From DASWVC01 sp036401335 (GTDB lineage Bacteria; Verrucomicrobiota; Verrucomicrobiia; Chthoniobacterales; JAFAMB01), in the NCBI GenBank assembly GCA_036401335.1, contig DASWVC010000217.1, positions 1 through 36,721 of the forward strand: 36,721 bases of DNA, written 5' to 3'. A model generated the notes under the pieces. It was not told the origin of the DNA. It did not search any database and saw only the letters and a list, made by a program, of their open reading frames with translations. This document shows positions 23,614 through 35,524 of the stretch, one piece after another. Position numbers and translations under genes: made by a program. Each line of letters begins with the position of its first letter. Position 1 is the stretch's first letter.

Positions 23614-25035
23614 ATGCCTGAGCCTCGCACCGAAACGGATAGCCTTGGTGAAGTCAAGGTTCCTGCCGACAAACTCTGGGGTGCCCAGACCCAACGCTCG
23701 CTCGAACACTTCAGCATCGGCACGGACCTGATGCCGCGCGAAATGATCACGGCATACGCCATCCTGAAAAAAGCGGCTGCCAACGCCAACCATGACGGCC
23801 GGCGGCTCGACGATCAGCCTCACCAGCTCATCGTTCAGGCGTGCGATGAGATCCTTGCCGGCCAGCACCGGGACATGTTTCCGCTGCACGTCTGGATGAC
23901 CGGCAGCGGCACCCAGTTCAACATGAACGTGAACGAGGTGATCTCTAACCGCTGCTGCCAGCTTGCCGGCACGCCGCTCGCGAGCAAGACGCCGGTTCAC
24001 CCCAATGACCACGTTAACATGGCCCAGTCGTCCAACGATTCTTTCCCGTCAGCGATGTACATCGCTGCGGCGGTCGGGGTGGTTCAGCGGCTGGTTCCGG
24101 CGGTGAAAGCATTGCACGACGCGATCGACGCGAAGGCCGAGGAATGGAAGGGAATCGTCAAGATCGGCCGCACCCACATGCAGGACGCCACTCCCCTCAC
24201 CCTCGGGCAGGAATGGTCGGGTTATGCGGGCATGCTCGCCGATAACCTCGAGCGAATTGAGGATGCGCTGAAAGGGGTTTACCGGCTCGCGCTCGGTGGC
24301 ACCGCCGTCGGCACGGGCATCAATTCGGCACCGGGCTTTGCCGAGGCAGCAGCGGCTCACATCGCGAGGCTGACCGGACTGCCGTTTGTCAGTGCGCCTA
24401 ACAAATTTACGGTTCAAGGCGCCCACGACGCGCTGGTCCAGCTTTCCGGCACTTTGCGCACGCTCGCGGGGTCGCTCTATAAAATCGGCAACGACATCCG
24501 GCTGATGTCCTGCGGTCCCCGCGCCGGTTTTGCGGAGTTGGCCATCCCGGAAAATGAGCCGGGCTCTTCCATCATGCCGGGGAAGGTGAACCCGACCCAG
24601 GCTGAAGCGTTAACGATGATCGCGGTGCAGGTGATGGCGAACGACGTCGCCGTCGGTTTCGGCGGCGCGAGCGGTTACCTCGAGATGAACGTTTACAAAC
24701 CTTTGATGATTTTCAACCTCGCCCACTCCATCACGATTCTGACCGATGGTTGCATGAATTTCCGCCGGTTCCTGGTCGAGGGAACCAGACCGAACCTGAA
24801 AAAGATCAAGGAGAACGTCGACCGTTCCCTGATGCTGGTGACGGCGCTTGCACCCGTCATCGGGTACGATAAAGCGTCGAAGATCGCGCACCACGCCATG
24901 GACCACGACCTCACGTTAAAAACCGCGGCGCTGCAGCTTGGTTTTGTGACCGAGGAGGCGTTCGACCGCGTGGTCGATCCGGCCAAGATGGTCACACCGT
25001 ATGTCGCGGCGTCCGAAAGCGTGACCCAAAAATGA
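23614..25035 (+). CDS. fumC: Class II fumarate hydratase (fumarase C)
   Basis: The 473-residue protein matches iron-independent fumarases throughout. It has an N-terminal ETDSLGEVKVPADKLWGAQTQRS block, SGTQFNMNVNEVISNR (substrate region), HPNDHVNMAQSSNDSFPSAM, and the superfamily signature GSSIMPGKVNPTQAEA at residues 317-332. The catalytic His lies in GRTHMQDATPL. The enzyme interconverts fumarate and L-malate in the cytoplasm as a homotetramer. The motif PGKVNPTQAE separates it from aspartase and argininosuccinate lyase. It is followed after 42 bases by the malic enzyme gene, a functionally sensible pair. A 170-base gap upstream, with an AT-richer stretch near 23490-23510, could carry its own promoter. 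Confidence 0.96.
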   Translation: MPEPRTETDSLGEVKVPADKLWGAQTQRSLEHFSIGTDLMPREMITAYAILKKAAANANHDGRRLDDQPHQLIVQACDEILAGQHRDMFPLHVWMTGSGTQFNMNVNEVISNRCCQLAGTPLASKTPVHPNDHVNMAQSSNDSFPSAMYIAAAVGVVQRLVPAVKALHDAIDAKAEEWKGIVKIGRTHMQDATPLTLGQEWSGYAGMLADNLERIEDALKGVYRLALGGTAVGTGINSAPGFAEAAAAHIARLTGLPFVSAPNKFTVQGAHDALVQLSGTLRTLAGSLYKIGNDIRLMSCGPRAGFAELAIPENEPGSSIMPGKVNPTQAEALTMIAVQVMANDVAVGFGGASGYLEMNVYKPLMIFNLAHSITILTDGCMNFRRFLVEGTRPNLKKIKENVDRSLMLVTALAPVIGYDKASKIAHHAMDHDLTLKTAALQLGFVTEEAFDRVVDPAKMVTPYVAASESVTQK

Positions 25036-25077
25036 GGGCACAGCCTTTGCGCATCACGCGGCAACCGGCTTTTCACC

Positions 25078-26718
25078 ATGCGAAACTCGACCCGTCCTGC
25101 CCTTAGCGGCTACAACCTCCTTCGTCAGCCCCAATACAACGAAGGAACCTCCTTTACCCTGGATGACCGCCGGAAACTTGGCATCGAAGGGCTGCTCCCT
25201 CCCGCCGTTGAATCGTTGCAGACCCAGATTGCGCGCGTCCACGACCAGCTCTCGGACCTGGCCACCGACCTGCAAAAATACTTGCTCCTGATGGATTTGC
25301 AGTCCCGCAGCGAGACGCTCTTCTACGGGGTCATCATGTCCGACCCGGCCATGTTCATGCCGCTGGTTTACACGCCCACCGTAGGCGAGGCGTGTCAGAA
25401 GTTCGACCACGTGTTCCGCGCCGCCCGGGGCGTTTACCTGCCCATCACCGCCAAAGGCCGCCTCAAGGAACTGCTGACCCATTGGCCGGAGAAAGACATC
25501 CGTTTCATTGTGGTGACCGACGGCGAACGCATTCTCGGCCTGGGAGACCTCGGCGTCGGCGGCATGGGAATTCCCATTGGAAAGCTGGCGCTCTACACGG
25601 CATGCGCCGGAGTTCCCCCCGAATTGACGCTTCCGATCATGCTCGACGTGGGCACCAACAACGCGACCCTGCTTGATGACCCGCTCTACCTCGGGCTTCG
25701 GCAGGAGCGGATCCGCGGACCGGAGTACAATGCTTTCATCGATGAATTCGTCAACGCCGTGCAGGAACTCCACCCCAAGTGCTGCATTCAGTGGGAAGAC
25801 TTTGCCAACTTCAATGCCGTGTCCATCCTGGAACGCTACCGCGACAAGGTGTGCACCTACAATGACGACATTCAAGGCACCGCCGGCATCGCCTTGGCAG
25901 GCATCTACGGCGCCCTTCGGGTTTCAAAGCAGAAACTGAGCGAACAACGGATCCTCTTTCTGGGGGCGGGTTCCGCCGCCACGGGCATCGCCGAGCTGAT
26001 CAGCGAAGCGATGGCACTCGAGGGCTTGCCCATCGAGGATGCCCGGCAGCGCAACTGGCTCTTTGACGTCAACGGGCTCGTCGTCAAATCGCGGGTCGAT
26101 CTTGCGGATTTCCAGAAACCGTTTGCGCACGATCATGCGCTCCTGGCGAAATTCGTGGACGCGATTGAAGCCCTCAAACCAACTGCGATCATCGGCGTCA
26201 GCACGGTCCCGAAACTATTCAACCGGCCGGTGATCGAGGCGATGAGTCGTGTGAATCGGCGGCCGATCATTTTCCCATATTCTAACCCTACCTCGCGGTC
26301 CGAATGCACGGCCGAAGAGGCTTACCAATGGTCCGATGGGAAAGCCATCTTCGCCAGTGGCAGCCCGTTCGACCCGGTGCGATTCGGCGGGCGTACCTTT
26401 GTCCCGGGCCAGGGAAACAACGTCTACATTTTTCCGGCCATGGGCATGGCGATCCTGGCGACCGAAGCGCGGCGCGTCACCGAGGCAATGTTCATCTGTG
26501 CCGCTAAGGCGGTGGCGGAACAGGTCACCGAAGCGCAGTTGGACAGCGGCCTGATCTACCCGCCCCAAAGCCAGATCTTCAAAACCTCCCTTCACGTCGC
26601 TGTGAAAGTGGCGCAAGCGATCTTTGATCAGGACCTTGCGCGCATTCCCAAGCCACCCGACCTCGAAGCGCACGTGCGCGCCTGCGCTTACAAACCGGAG
26701 TACCCCACCCACGCCTGA
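25078..26718 (+). CDS. maeA: NAD-dependent malic enzyme (decarboxylating, MaeA/SfcA type)
   Basis: The 546-residue length is that of the large malic enzymes rather than the MaeB type. Motifs in order: YTPTVGEACQKF (catalytic Tyr region), VVTDGERILGLGDLGVGGMG, LDVGTNNATLLDDPLYLGLR, WEDFANFNAVSILERY, TYNDDIQGTAGIALAG (metal-binding Asp residues), FLGAGSAATGIAEL (dinucleotide-binding fingerprint), FPYSNPTSRSECTAEEAY and GQGNNVYIFPAMGMA. It converts L-malate to pyruvate, CO2 and NADH in the cytoplasm. Directly downstream of fumC, it would drain fumarate-derived malate into pyruvate, the substrate of the PoxB-like enzyme nearby. NAD rather than NADP preference is inferred from the subfamily. Confidence 0.94.
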   Translation: MRNSTRPALSGYNLLRQPQYNEGTSFTLDDRRKLGIEGLLPPAVESLQTQIARVHDQLSDLATDLQKYLLLMDLQSRSETLFYGVIMSDPAMFMPLVYTPTVGEACQKFDHVFRAARGVYLPITAKGRLKELLTHWPEKDIRFIVVTDGERILGLGDLGVGGMGIPIGKLALYTACAGVPPELTLPIMLDVGTNNATLLDDPLYLGLRQERIRGPEYNAFIDEFVNAVQELHPKCCIQWEDFANFNAVSILERYRDKVCTYNDDIQGTAGIALAGIYGALRVSKQKLSEQRILFLGAGSAATGIAELISEAMALEGLPIEDARQRNWLFDVNGLVVKSRVDLADFQKPFAHDHALLAKFVDAIEALKPTAIIGVSTVPKLFNRPVIEAMSRVNRRPIIFPYSNPTSRSECTAEEAYQWSDGKAIFASGSPFDPVRFGGRTFVPGQGNNVYIFPAMGMAILATEARRVTEAMFICAAKAVAEQVTEAQLDSGLIYPPQSQIFKTSLHVAVKVAQAIFDQDLARIPKPPDLEAHVRACAYKPEYPTHA

Positions 26719-26845
26719 ACACGCCCCGCTCGAGTCGGCGCCAACCGGCCGCATTGGCGAGCAAACGGCAGCCGGCCGGGCGTGCGGCGGCAACTGAGGG
26801 CGATCCCGGCTTATTATGCGCGGACCGGAACGTTTCGAGTTCGTC

Positions 26846-26865
26846 GGAGCCGGCCGGCAGGCTCC
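26846..26865. terminator. Hairpin between convergent genes
   Basis: GGAGCC (26846-26851) and GGCTCC (26860-26865) form a GC-rich stem in the 150-base gap between the convergent malic enzyme and outer-membrane protein genes, ending 3 bases from the latter's stop. It lacks a T-tract on either strand, so terminator function is uncertain. Confidence 0.35.
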
Positions 26866-26868
26866 GCC

Positions 26869-27663
26869 TCAAAAGTTGAACCGAATGCCCACGAAACTCG
26901 ATAATGTTACTGGTGCCGTACCGTCGTCATGGATCGAGCGGCCCGCTGCAAGCAGCAGCGTGCAACCTTCCCTGATCTGGTAACGAACCCCCAGGTTCAG
27001 GATCAGGTCATCGCGCCTGAAAAATTCAAGTGCAGACCCGTGGATTTCTCCCACGAGCTCAAATTTGCCGAACGAGCGGCCGATCACGATTCCGTAATCC
27101 CATTCGTTGGAAGTGTTGAAATGAAAATCCGGTCCCGCTTCAAGACCGACTTCCAACGGGTCCAGCGTTTTTTGGAACTCGAGCGGCACAAAACATTCCT
27201 GACCGTTGGTAGCCAGTCCCCGGCGCACTGATGAAGTTGGGTTGTTGAACGTGAATTTCGGAAAAACCGAGACGGCCAGGGGCGCCTCCGCTTCATCCAG
27301 AAAACGCCATTTCACCCCGAGGGTCGCATCACTCAAACCCGCCACAACGGCTTTGTTGCGGTTTGCACTCACAAGCCAGCCAACCACTCCGTTCAACTCC
27401 AGATGCTCACCGACGCCATAATTCATGTCCAGGAGCGGCGCTTCAAAAAGGCGCTTGCCAGCATGCCGCAGCTCGGATGTGACAGCTGCCACGACCTCCC
27501 GTTTGCCGTTGCCGGGGGTATCAGTGTCGTCCGTGACAAGCGGGAGACCGCCTTGAGCCCGGCTCGAAATACAAGCACCGAAGAAGAGCACGGCCATGCA
27601 ACCGGCAATGCCGCGCACGGTGAACCTCCGGCCAAAAATCCGAGAAGAAGCGCCGAATTGCAT
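26869..27663 (-). CDS. Outer-membrane beta-barrel protein, MetA-pathway-of-phenol-degradation-like
   Basis: The 264-residue protein has a signal peptide (FTVRGIAGCMAVLFFGACISSRAQG) and mature sequence PLVTDDTDTPGNGKREVVAAV, a start pattern I associate with the Phenol_MetA_deg-like outer-membrane family. The rest alternates hydrophobic and polar residues in short strands separated by turns, and ends VGIRFNF with a C-terminal Phe, as expected of an outer-membrane barrel. These proteins are assumed to be passive channels or structural proteins; no ligand can be named. It is divergent from the sensor kinase gene and convergent with the malic enzyme gene. An internal Met at residue 23 is a less likely start. 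Family call is moderately sure, location more so. Confidence 0.65.
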   Translation of the reverse strand: MQFGASSRIFGRRFTVRGIAGCMAVLFFGACISSRAQGGLPLVTDDTDTPGNGKREVVAAVTSELRHAGKRLFEAPLLDMNYGVGEHLELNGVVGWLVSANRNKAVVAGLSDATLGVKWRFLDEAEAPLAVSVFPKFTFNNPTSSVRRGLATNGQECFVPLEFQKTLDPLEVGLEAGPDFHFNTSNEWDYGIVIGRSFGKFELVGEIHGSALEFFRRDDLILNLGVRYQIREGCTLLLAAGRSIHDDGTAPVTLSSFVGIRFNF

Positions 27664-27685
27664 AGCCCTGATAGCCAGTGCATAT

Positions 27686-27691
27686 ATTGTA
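27686..27691 (-). promoter_or_regulatory. Candidate -10 box for the outer-membrane protein gene
   Basis: On the minus strand TACAAT (one mismatch to TATAAT) lies 22 bases before the ATG at 27663, within an AT-richer stretch. No good -35 box is seen at standard spacing. Confidence 0.3.
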
Positions 27692-27929
27692 GGCAGAATG
27701 CAACGGAGGCTTTATGATCTGCGCCGATCAAAAAACTCTTTGGCCGGTCCGTTAACGAAAGGCTTCTTTTCGTTGCTCCCGTACTCGACGGCTTCGACGC
27801 ATTTGCATCCCGGGTTCATCACCGCACGGTCGCCGCGGGCATCAATGGGTTGTCGCGGGATGGCCGCCAACTCGCGGACGACCAGGTTTTTTTTCGGCGC
27901 GCCTTGAACAAGAAAGACCCAACGTTGCC

Positions 27930-30833
<2,904 letters not shown>

Positions 30834-30899
30834 TTCAGGCATGGCCCGCGAGGGAAAACCCCGGGCTCATCCTCACCAACGCAGCCGACGCGTTGCGAT

Positions 30900-31626
30900 G
30901 ATGCCGTGAACCTGGCCCGTGACCAATTCCACGTTAATGGTTCAGGTTATCGGCAAGACCCTGGACGCAGGCCGCAAAAACGTTGAAGTCCCAGTGGATG
31001 TCTTCACAAACGTAAATACCCCCCGGGCGCAAATGGGAAAGCATCTGTCCCAGGGTGACTCATTGTTGTTCGGGACGTGGCCACCGTCGTCGATCACGAT
31101 ATCGAGAACCGGCGCAGCTTTCCTGACGTCCGCCCAAAACGATCGGCCGGCTTGGTCACCGACAAAAATCTTTGTCCTCTCGTCCTCGTCAGCGCGACCT
31201 GCTTCGTTGGCATCGACACCGTGAACACGGGCGCGCTCGACAAAATAGTCCGGCCACATCCGCAGACTGCCGCCGCTGTAAATTCCCTACTCCAGCACAT
31301 GGACCTTTCGTCCTACAAACTTGCCGAAATATCGGTGGTAAATGTCAAAACAGTGTTGCCACTTCCATATCCCGGGCCCTTCTGTGTGCGATCGAAAAAC
31401 GCGGCGAGCCGGTTCGACGCAGGTTGACCCTTCTCGATCAATGGATTGCGCCCGCAAAATGCCGGCATCCGGCCGAACTGCAACCCCCGCACCGTATACG
31501 GCAGCATGGTTATCGCGTTGGCCGTTAACGCCGGGCGGACCTCGCACCGGCGACGAGTTCGCCAAGGGTCTTAATCGCCTTGATTGCCTTCTGGAGCACG
31601 GCTTTGTTTAGCAGCGAATTATACAT
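30900..31626 (-). pseudogene. Decayed class I SAM-methyltransferase-like gene
   Basis: Pieces of one protein are spread over three minus-strand frames. In order: a possible start MYNSLLNKAVLQKAIKAIK at 31626; LTANAITMLPYTVRGLQFGR and NRLAAFFD; then SHTEGPGIWKWQHCFDIYHR and FVGRKVHVLE; then GIYSGGSLRMWPDYF, KIFVGDQAGRSFWADVRK and DIVIDDGGH; then VTLGQMLSHLRPGGIYVCED, IHWDFNVFAACVQGLADNLN; and ELVTG. The E-x-GIYSGGSL and IDDGGH blocks are those of SAM-binding methyltransferases from sugar or antibiotic clusters. Lesions: frame shifts near 31528, 31391, 31073 and 30935, an in-frame TAG at 31287-31289 where Ile is expected, and a TGA at 31060-31062. Exact ends are approximate. The family's specific substrate is unknown. 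Confidence 0.8.
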
Positions 31627-31759
31627 TGGTCTTGATCCAAAACGATCAGAATACAGCCAGGAAGTTCTGGAGAAAAAGGCAATAGCAAAGATACGTTCAG
31701 GAACCAGGACTGACCATGGCTGCTTCACCCACCCTGACTCCGCCGGAACGGATGCGCGG

Positions 31760-33364
31760 TCAGAAAACCTTTCCGAGGTAATCCGTGAGCGGTTCCAGGT
31801 CGGAGCCCAACCCGCGGGCAGCAACGTATTGGTCCGGGCGGACGAGGTACCAGCCCGGCTCGTGCATTCCGTACCTCCGGTGCGCGCTCCCCTCCGGGTC
31901 CGGCAGCACCTGGTCCTTTTCCCAAATCGAAGGCGCCGCGTCGGCCTGCCAGATAATCCGGCACTGCGTGGAAACGCCACGGACCTCCTGCATCAGGGCA
32001 GAGATCACGGCAAGTGCCGCTTCCGAGGGTGAAGGACCGGAAAAAAGCAGCAGTGTGTGGCCCGGATGAAGCAGTTCGCGCCACAACGATCCGGGCGAAC
32101 CTGACTCTCGCCCGGCAGCCGGCCGCGCCAGCGAGCCTGGCCCGGGGCATCCATGCCGGGCCAGGTGCGGCGCGTCCCGCTGAATCAACGGGCTCTGCGC
32201 ATACGAAATACCGAGGCCGGAAAGCTCAAGGGCCGCCCGCCTCTTGAACGGTTCAAGTTCCGTAAGGATGGGCAGAATTACCTTTTTCGCCGCACGCGCC
32301 AGGCCGCCGCTCAAGACCCCGAAGTGCAGCATCCGGCTGGTTTCGCGGACGACCTTTTGCGCCACCGGGTGCCGCTCCGCAAAGTAACTGTCGGCGATGG
32401 CTTCCGGGTCGCCTGAACCGCTCGCGAGCAGTTTCAGCTTCCACCCAAGGTTAAAGGCGTCCTGCATGCCCGTGTTCATGCCTTGGCCGCCTGCCGGGCT
32501 ATGAATGTGCGAGGCGTCTCCCAGCAGGAACATCCGGCCCACGCGGTTCCGAGAGGCAACCCGTTCGTTGACCGCGAAGTACGAAAGCCATTCCGGCGCG
32601 GACAAATGCAGGCGGCCCAGGCCGGCCGCATCAACGTGACGCTGAATTTCCTCGAGTGTGGGTTCGCTGCGGTTCTCACTGCCCGCCCGGAGGGTAAAGA
32701 AGCGCCACGTGCCGGGCCTTACCGGAAAAATGATAACCGACGTGTGCGGCCCCGACGAAAGGACGATGGAATCTTCGGGGAGGCCATCCCTGACCTTTGC
32801 GTCTGTGAGGATAAACCCCATGTTTTCGGTGGTACCCGCGAAGTCGACCGGCATCTTGTGGCGGACGATGCTCCGTGCCCCATCGCAACCGGCGAGCCAT
32901 TCCACTTTGAGAGTTTCGGCACGGCCATCCGGGTGGCGCAGGTCGCAGGCAACGCATTCTGCGGCCGGACGCACGTCGGCGCATTCCACACCCCTCTCGA
33001 CCTCTACCCCTTGCTCATGCAGGCGGGCCAGCAGCAAGCGTTCCGTGCTGCTCTGCGGCAGAATGACCGGCGGCGAAAAAGGCGAATCCAGACCCTCCGT
33101 CAAGGAAATCTCAGCGACGGTCCGGCCGAGGTCCTGCATGAGCAGCTTGCGGACCGGCCGTGAAGCGTCCAGAAAACTTTCTGCCAATCCGGCCGCAGCC
33201 AGGTGTTCCAGGGTGGCGCTCCAGACGGCAAGTGCCTTGGAATGCGTGGACGGACCTGAGGCTTTATCGATGATCCGGAAGGATACGCCGTGCCGGCGGC
33301 ATTCGATTGCCAGGGTCAGCCCGACCGGGCCGGCACCGACGATGAGAACAGAAGGAGTCATCAT
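31760..33364 (-). CDS. FAD-dependent aromatic-type monooxygenase (class A), second copy
   Basis: The 534-residue protein starts MMTPSVLIVGAGPVGLTLAI, with the FAD-binding GxGxxG motif at residues 10-15. The DG motif is at Asp161-Gly162 (AGCDGARSIV), and the GD motif is GDASHIHSPAGGQGMNTG from residue 282. The tail after about 410 (HPGHTLLLFSG, then WYLVRPDQYVAARG) is the thioredoxin-like domain of phenol-hydroxylase-type enzymes. It shares architecture with the gene at 3008-4627 but is clearly diverged, so it is a paralogue rather than a recent duplicate. It should hydroxylate an aromatic or polyketide-like substrate with NAD(P)H and O2. It stands between a decayed methyltransferase and the beta-propeller gene, all on the same strand. 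No clear ribosome-binding site is visible. Confidence 0.88.
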   Translation of the reverse strand: MMTPSVLIVGAGPVGLTLAIECRRHGVSFRIIDKASGPSTHSKALAVWSATLEHLAAAGLAESFLDASRPVRKLLMQDLGRTVAEISLTEGLDSPFSPPVILPQSSTERLLLARLHEQGVEVERGVECADVRPAAECVACDLRHPDGRAETLKVEWLAGCDGARSIVRHKMPVDFAGTTENMGFILTDAKVRDGLPEDSIVLSSGPHTSVIIFPVRPGTWRFFTLRAGSENRSEPTLEEIQRHVDAAGLGRLHLSAPEWLSYFAVNERVASRNRVGRMFLLGDASHIHSPAGGQGMNTGMQDAFNLGWKLKLLASGSGDPEAIADSYFAERHPVAQKVVRETSRMLHFGVLSGGLARAAKKVILPILTELEPFKRRAALELSGLGISYAQSPLIQRDAPHLARHGCPGPGSLARPAAGRESGSPGSLWRELLHPGHTLLLFSGPSPSEAALAVISALMQEVRGVSTQCRIIWQADAAPSIWEKDQVLPDPEGSAHRRYGMHEPGWYLVRPDQYVAARGLGSDLEPLTDYLGKVF

Positions 33365-33435
33365 AGATTCTAGCGGAAGGACCCGGTTAAAAGAACAGGC
33401 GTCCTTTGAACACCATCGGCCGCCGCCGGTGCGTT

Positions 33436-34899
33436 TTAATACTGGATCTGCTCAGGTTTGATTTCGTCGCTGTCCGTCGCCGGCACGATCACGAGGTAGC
33501 GCCGGTCACCGCGTTCGGGCGACTCGGCGACCACGCGACGCAGGGGGCCGATGGTGTTGACGATCGCGGCCCCGGCTGCGTTCGTTTGGAACGTGCTCAA
33601 AGGCTCGAGGTCCCGGTAGGGTCCATCCCGGTCCCGGACGAGGGCAAGGCGGTAAGCGGCCTTTGGTTTCAGCCCGGTCACCGCGGCCTGCAACAGGTCA
33701 ATGAGACCCTGGTTGTTGAGGGTCACAGTTGTAGGCGCCTCTTTCGCGGCGGTGCCGGGTGGTCCCAGGAGGAGGTGCGCCGCCAACCCGGATGCCGCGA
33801 GCGGTTCCAGGTGTGCCAACCCGTCTCCCGTCGGCACGGCATTCGGCACGTAGACCAGGGCCTGAGACGATTGACCCCCGGAAATCCTTGCCTCCACCTT
33901 GTTTGTTAAGGCGTTGATCACCGTCATGCCCGTCCCGTTCTCGAGCGCCACGTAGAGGTGCGTGCCGTCGCCTGAAGCCCAGATGCCGTGAGGCAGTTCC
34001 CCGGTCGGGATGGTCGCGACCCACTGGGGTGCGTCGTTGGTGGTGTATACCTTGACGTTGTTTTCTCCGCCCACCGTGATGTAGGCAAACTGTCCCTGGG
34101 CGTTGCGGGCGAAGTTCACGTGGTTCGTGATGGGCCCGGTATCGAGCGTCGCCAGAAGGTCAAAAGGGGGCTCCGCCCGAAACACCTGGGTCTTGCCCAC
34201 ATCCTTTAAGGTCAGCCAGAATTGGCGGCCATCCGGGGTCGCGGCAATGTTGGGCGAGAACGGGGAACCCTGAGCGACGGTTGCCACCACCTTGTGCGTT
34301 TTTACGTCCACGACTTTCGTTTCCGGCGTGAAGCTTGAACAGACAAACCCGTACTTGCCATCCGGCCTGAAAATGGTCATCCCAGGTCCGTTCCCGACCG
34401 GAATCCGGTCCTTTTCCTGGAAGGTCGATGCATCGATGACCGACACATAGTCTTCGCCCCGAATCGTGACCCAGAGCTCGCTGTCATCGGGAGTGAAGAA
34501 CGCCTCATGCGGTGACCGGCCGACGTAGGTAACGTGTTTGATGGCGTTGGTTGCCGTGTCCAGGAACGTCACCGAGTTGGACCCGATTGACACGATCGCC
34601 AGGGTTTTATGGTCGAATGAAAAGCCGAGGCCATGGACCAGCAACTGGCCCCGGTAAAGCGGGCTCAAGTTTTGCGGGGTCACGTCGCCGAGGCGGAGCA
34701 CCCCGAGCAGCCGGTTGTTCGAAGGATCGTAAACGGACACCGTGTTAGAGGTCTGGTCCCCCGTGTACACGCGGTCGTGCGCGCTGATCGGAACGTCGGG
34801 CGCATTCATCCCGCAGGGCGCCTGGCCCGTGACGGCCGTACCGACGATCCCGAAAAAAAGAACCGCCGTGGCGGCTGAACGCCGGATTCGAGCGTTCAT
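33436..34899 (-). CDS. Exported YVTN/beta-propeller repeat protein
   Basis: The start at 34899 overlaps the stop of the upstream DUF305 gene by ATGA, a typical coupling arrangement, giving 487 residues. The alternative ATG at 34911 adds four. A signal peptide (NARIRRSAATAVLFFGIVGTAVTGQA) is followed by repeated ~42-residue blades, for example TSNTVSVYDPSNNRLLGVL, SNSVTFLDTATNAIKHVTYV, EDYVSVIDASTFQEKDRIPV, ETKVVDVKTHKVVATVA and GTGMTVINALTNKVEARI. The propeller spans about residues 40-360. The last ~120 residues (LAAHLLLGPPGTAAKEAPTT to the end) look like a separate beta-sandwich domain I do not recognise. It is probably periplasmic or secreted and may bind a metal or a partner protein. Function is not predictable. 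Confidence 0.82.
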   Translation of the reverse strand: MNARIRRSAATAVLFFGIVGTAVTGQAPCGMNAPDVPISAHDRVYTGDQTSNTVSVYDPSNNRLLGVLRLGDVTPQNLSPLYRGQLLVHGLGFSFDHKTLAIVSIGSNSVTFLDTATNAIKHVTYVGRSPHEAFFTPDDSELWVTIRGEDYVSVIDASTFQEKDRIPVGNGPGMTIFRPDGKYGFVCSSFTPETKVVDVKTHKVVATVAQGSPFSPNIAATPDGRQFWLTLKDVGKTQVFRAEPPFDLLATLDTGPITNHVNFARNAQGQFAYITVGGENNVKVYTTNDAPQWVATIPTGELPHGIWASGDGTHLYVALENGTGMTVINALTNKVEARISGGQSSQALVYVPNAVPTGDGLAHLEPLAASGLAAHLLLGPPGTAAKEAPTTVTLNNQGLIDLLQAAVTGLKPKAAYRLALVRDRDGPYRDLEPLSTFQTNAAGAAIVNTIGPLRRVVAESPERGDRRYLVIVPATDSDEIKPEQIQY

Positions 34900-35267
34900 C
34901 GGGTGCACCATCCGTTGCGTTTTGAACCGGCTGCAGAAACGCCGTCCTCCCTAAGTACACCCTTCATCACCTCGATTTCGGACTGCTGGGTGACGATCAT
35001 CTCCTGCGCCAGGCGGCGCAGGCGAACGTCCTGGCCGAATTGCAGTTCCACTTTGGCCATCTCGATCGCCCCCTGGTGGTGGGCAACCATCGCAGCGGCA
35101 AAATCCAGGTCCGGGTCCCCCAAGGACGGGATCTTCTGCATGGCGGAGTGCATGGAACTGATGCTCCTGGCCAGCCCGAGGGGTGCGGCAGAGTCCGCCG
35201 GCGGCGGGACCGTCCGGATCGTGCCGATCCAGAGTGCGATTGCAACAAGCAAACCAAGAATTGGCAT
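34896..35267 (-). CDS. DUF305 (CopM-like) membrane-anchored protein
   Basis: The 123-residue protein has an N-terminal hydrophobic segment (residues 2-16) that could anchor or export it, then a four-helix DUF305 domain. Conserved putative metal-binding residues are visible: MHSAM at 39-43, AAAMVAHHQGAIEMAK at 57-72 (His63, His64, Met60, Met70), and IVTQQSEIEVMKGVL at 91-105. DUF305 includes the cyanobacterial copper-binding protein CopM, so a role in binding copper or another soft metal outside the cytoplasm is plausible. It overlaps the beta-propeller gene by four bases, so the two products probably act together. The C-terminal ~14 residues (SAAGSKRNGWCTR) are not part of the family domain. 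Confidence 0.87.
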   Translation of the reverse strand: MPILGLLVAIALWIGTIRTVPPPADSAAPLGLARSISSMHSAMQKIPSLGDPDLDFAAAMVAHHQGAIEMAKVELQFGQDVRLRRLAQEMIVTQQSEIEVMKGVLREDGVSAAGSKRNGWCTR

Positions 35268-35524
35268 GGGTTAAGAAATCGGGCCCGCGTTCCGACTCAC
35301 CAAGACGGCAGGAGCCAGGCCAAGGGGGACAACGGGTTGCCGGAATTCAGGCCCGATCATGCACGATGGAGGGGCCGATGTCACTGAGTTTTGTTTCCTT
35401 TCCCAACCAAGACAACCGGCCGGCGATGGTACTAAAGTCCCCCTTCAAACTTCGGGAACGACGTGCGATTTTCCGCTTCCTTGACCAAACCACTCACACG
35501 CCAAACAAAGGCGTCCGACAACCC

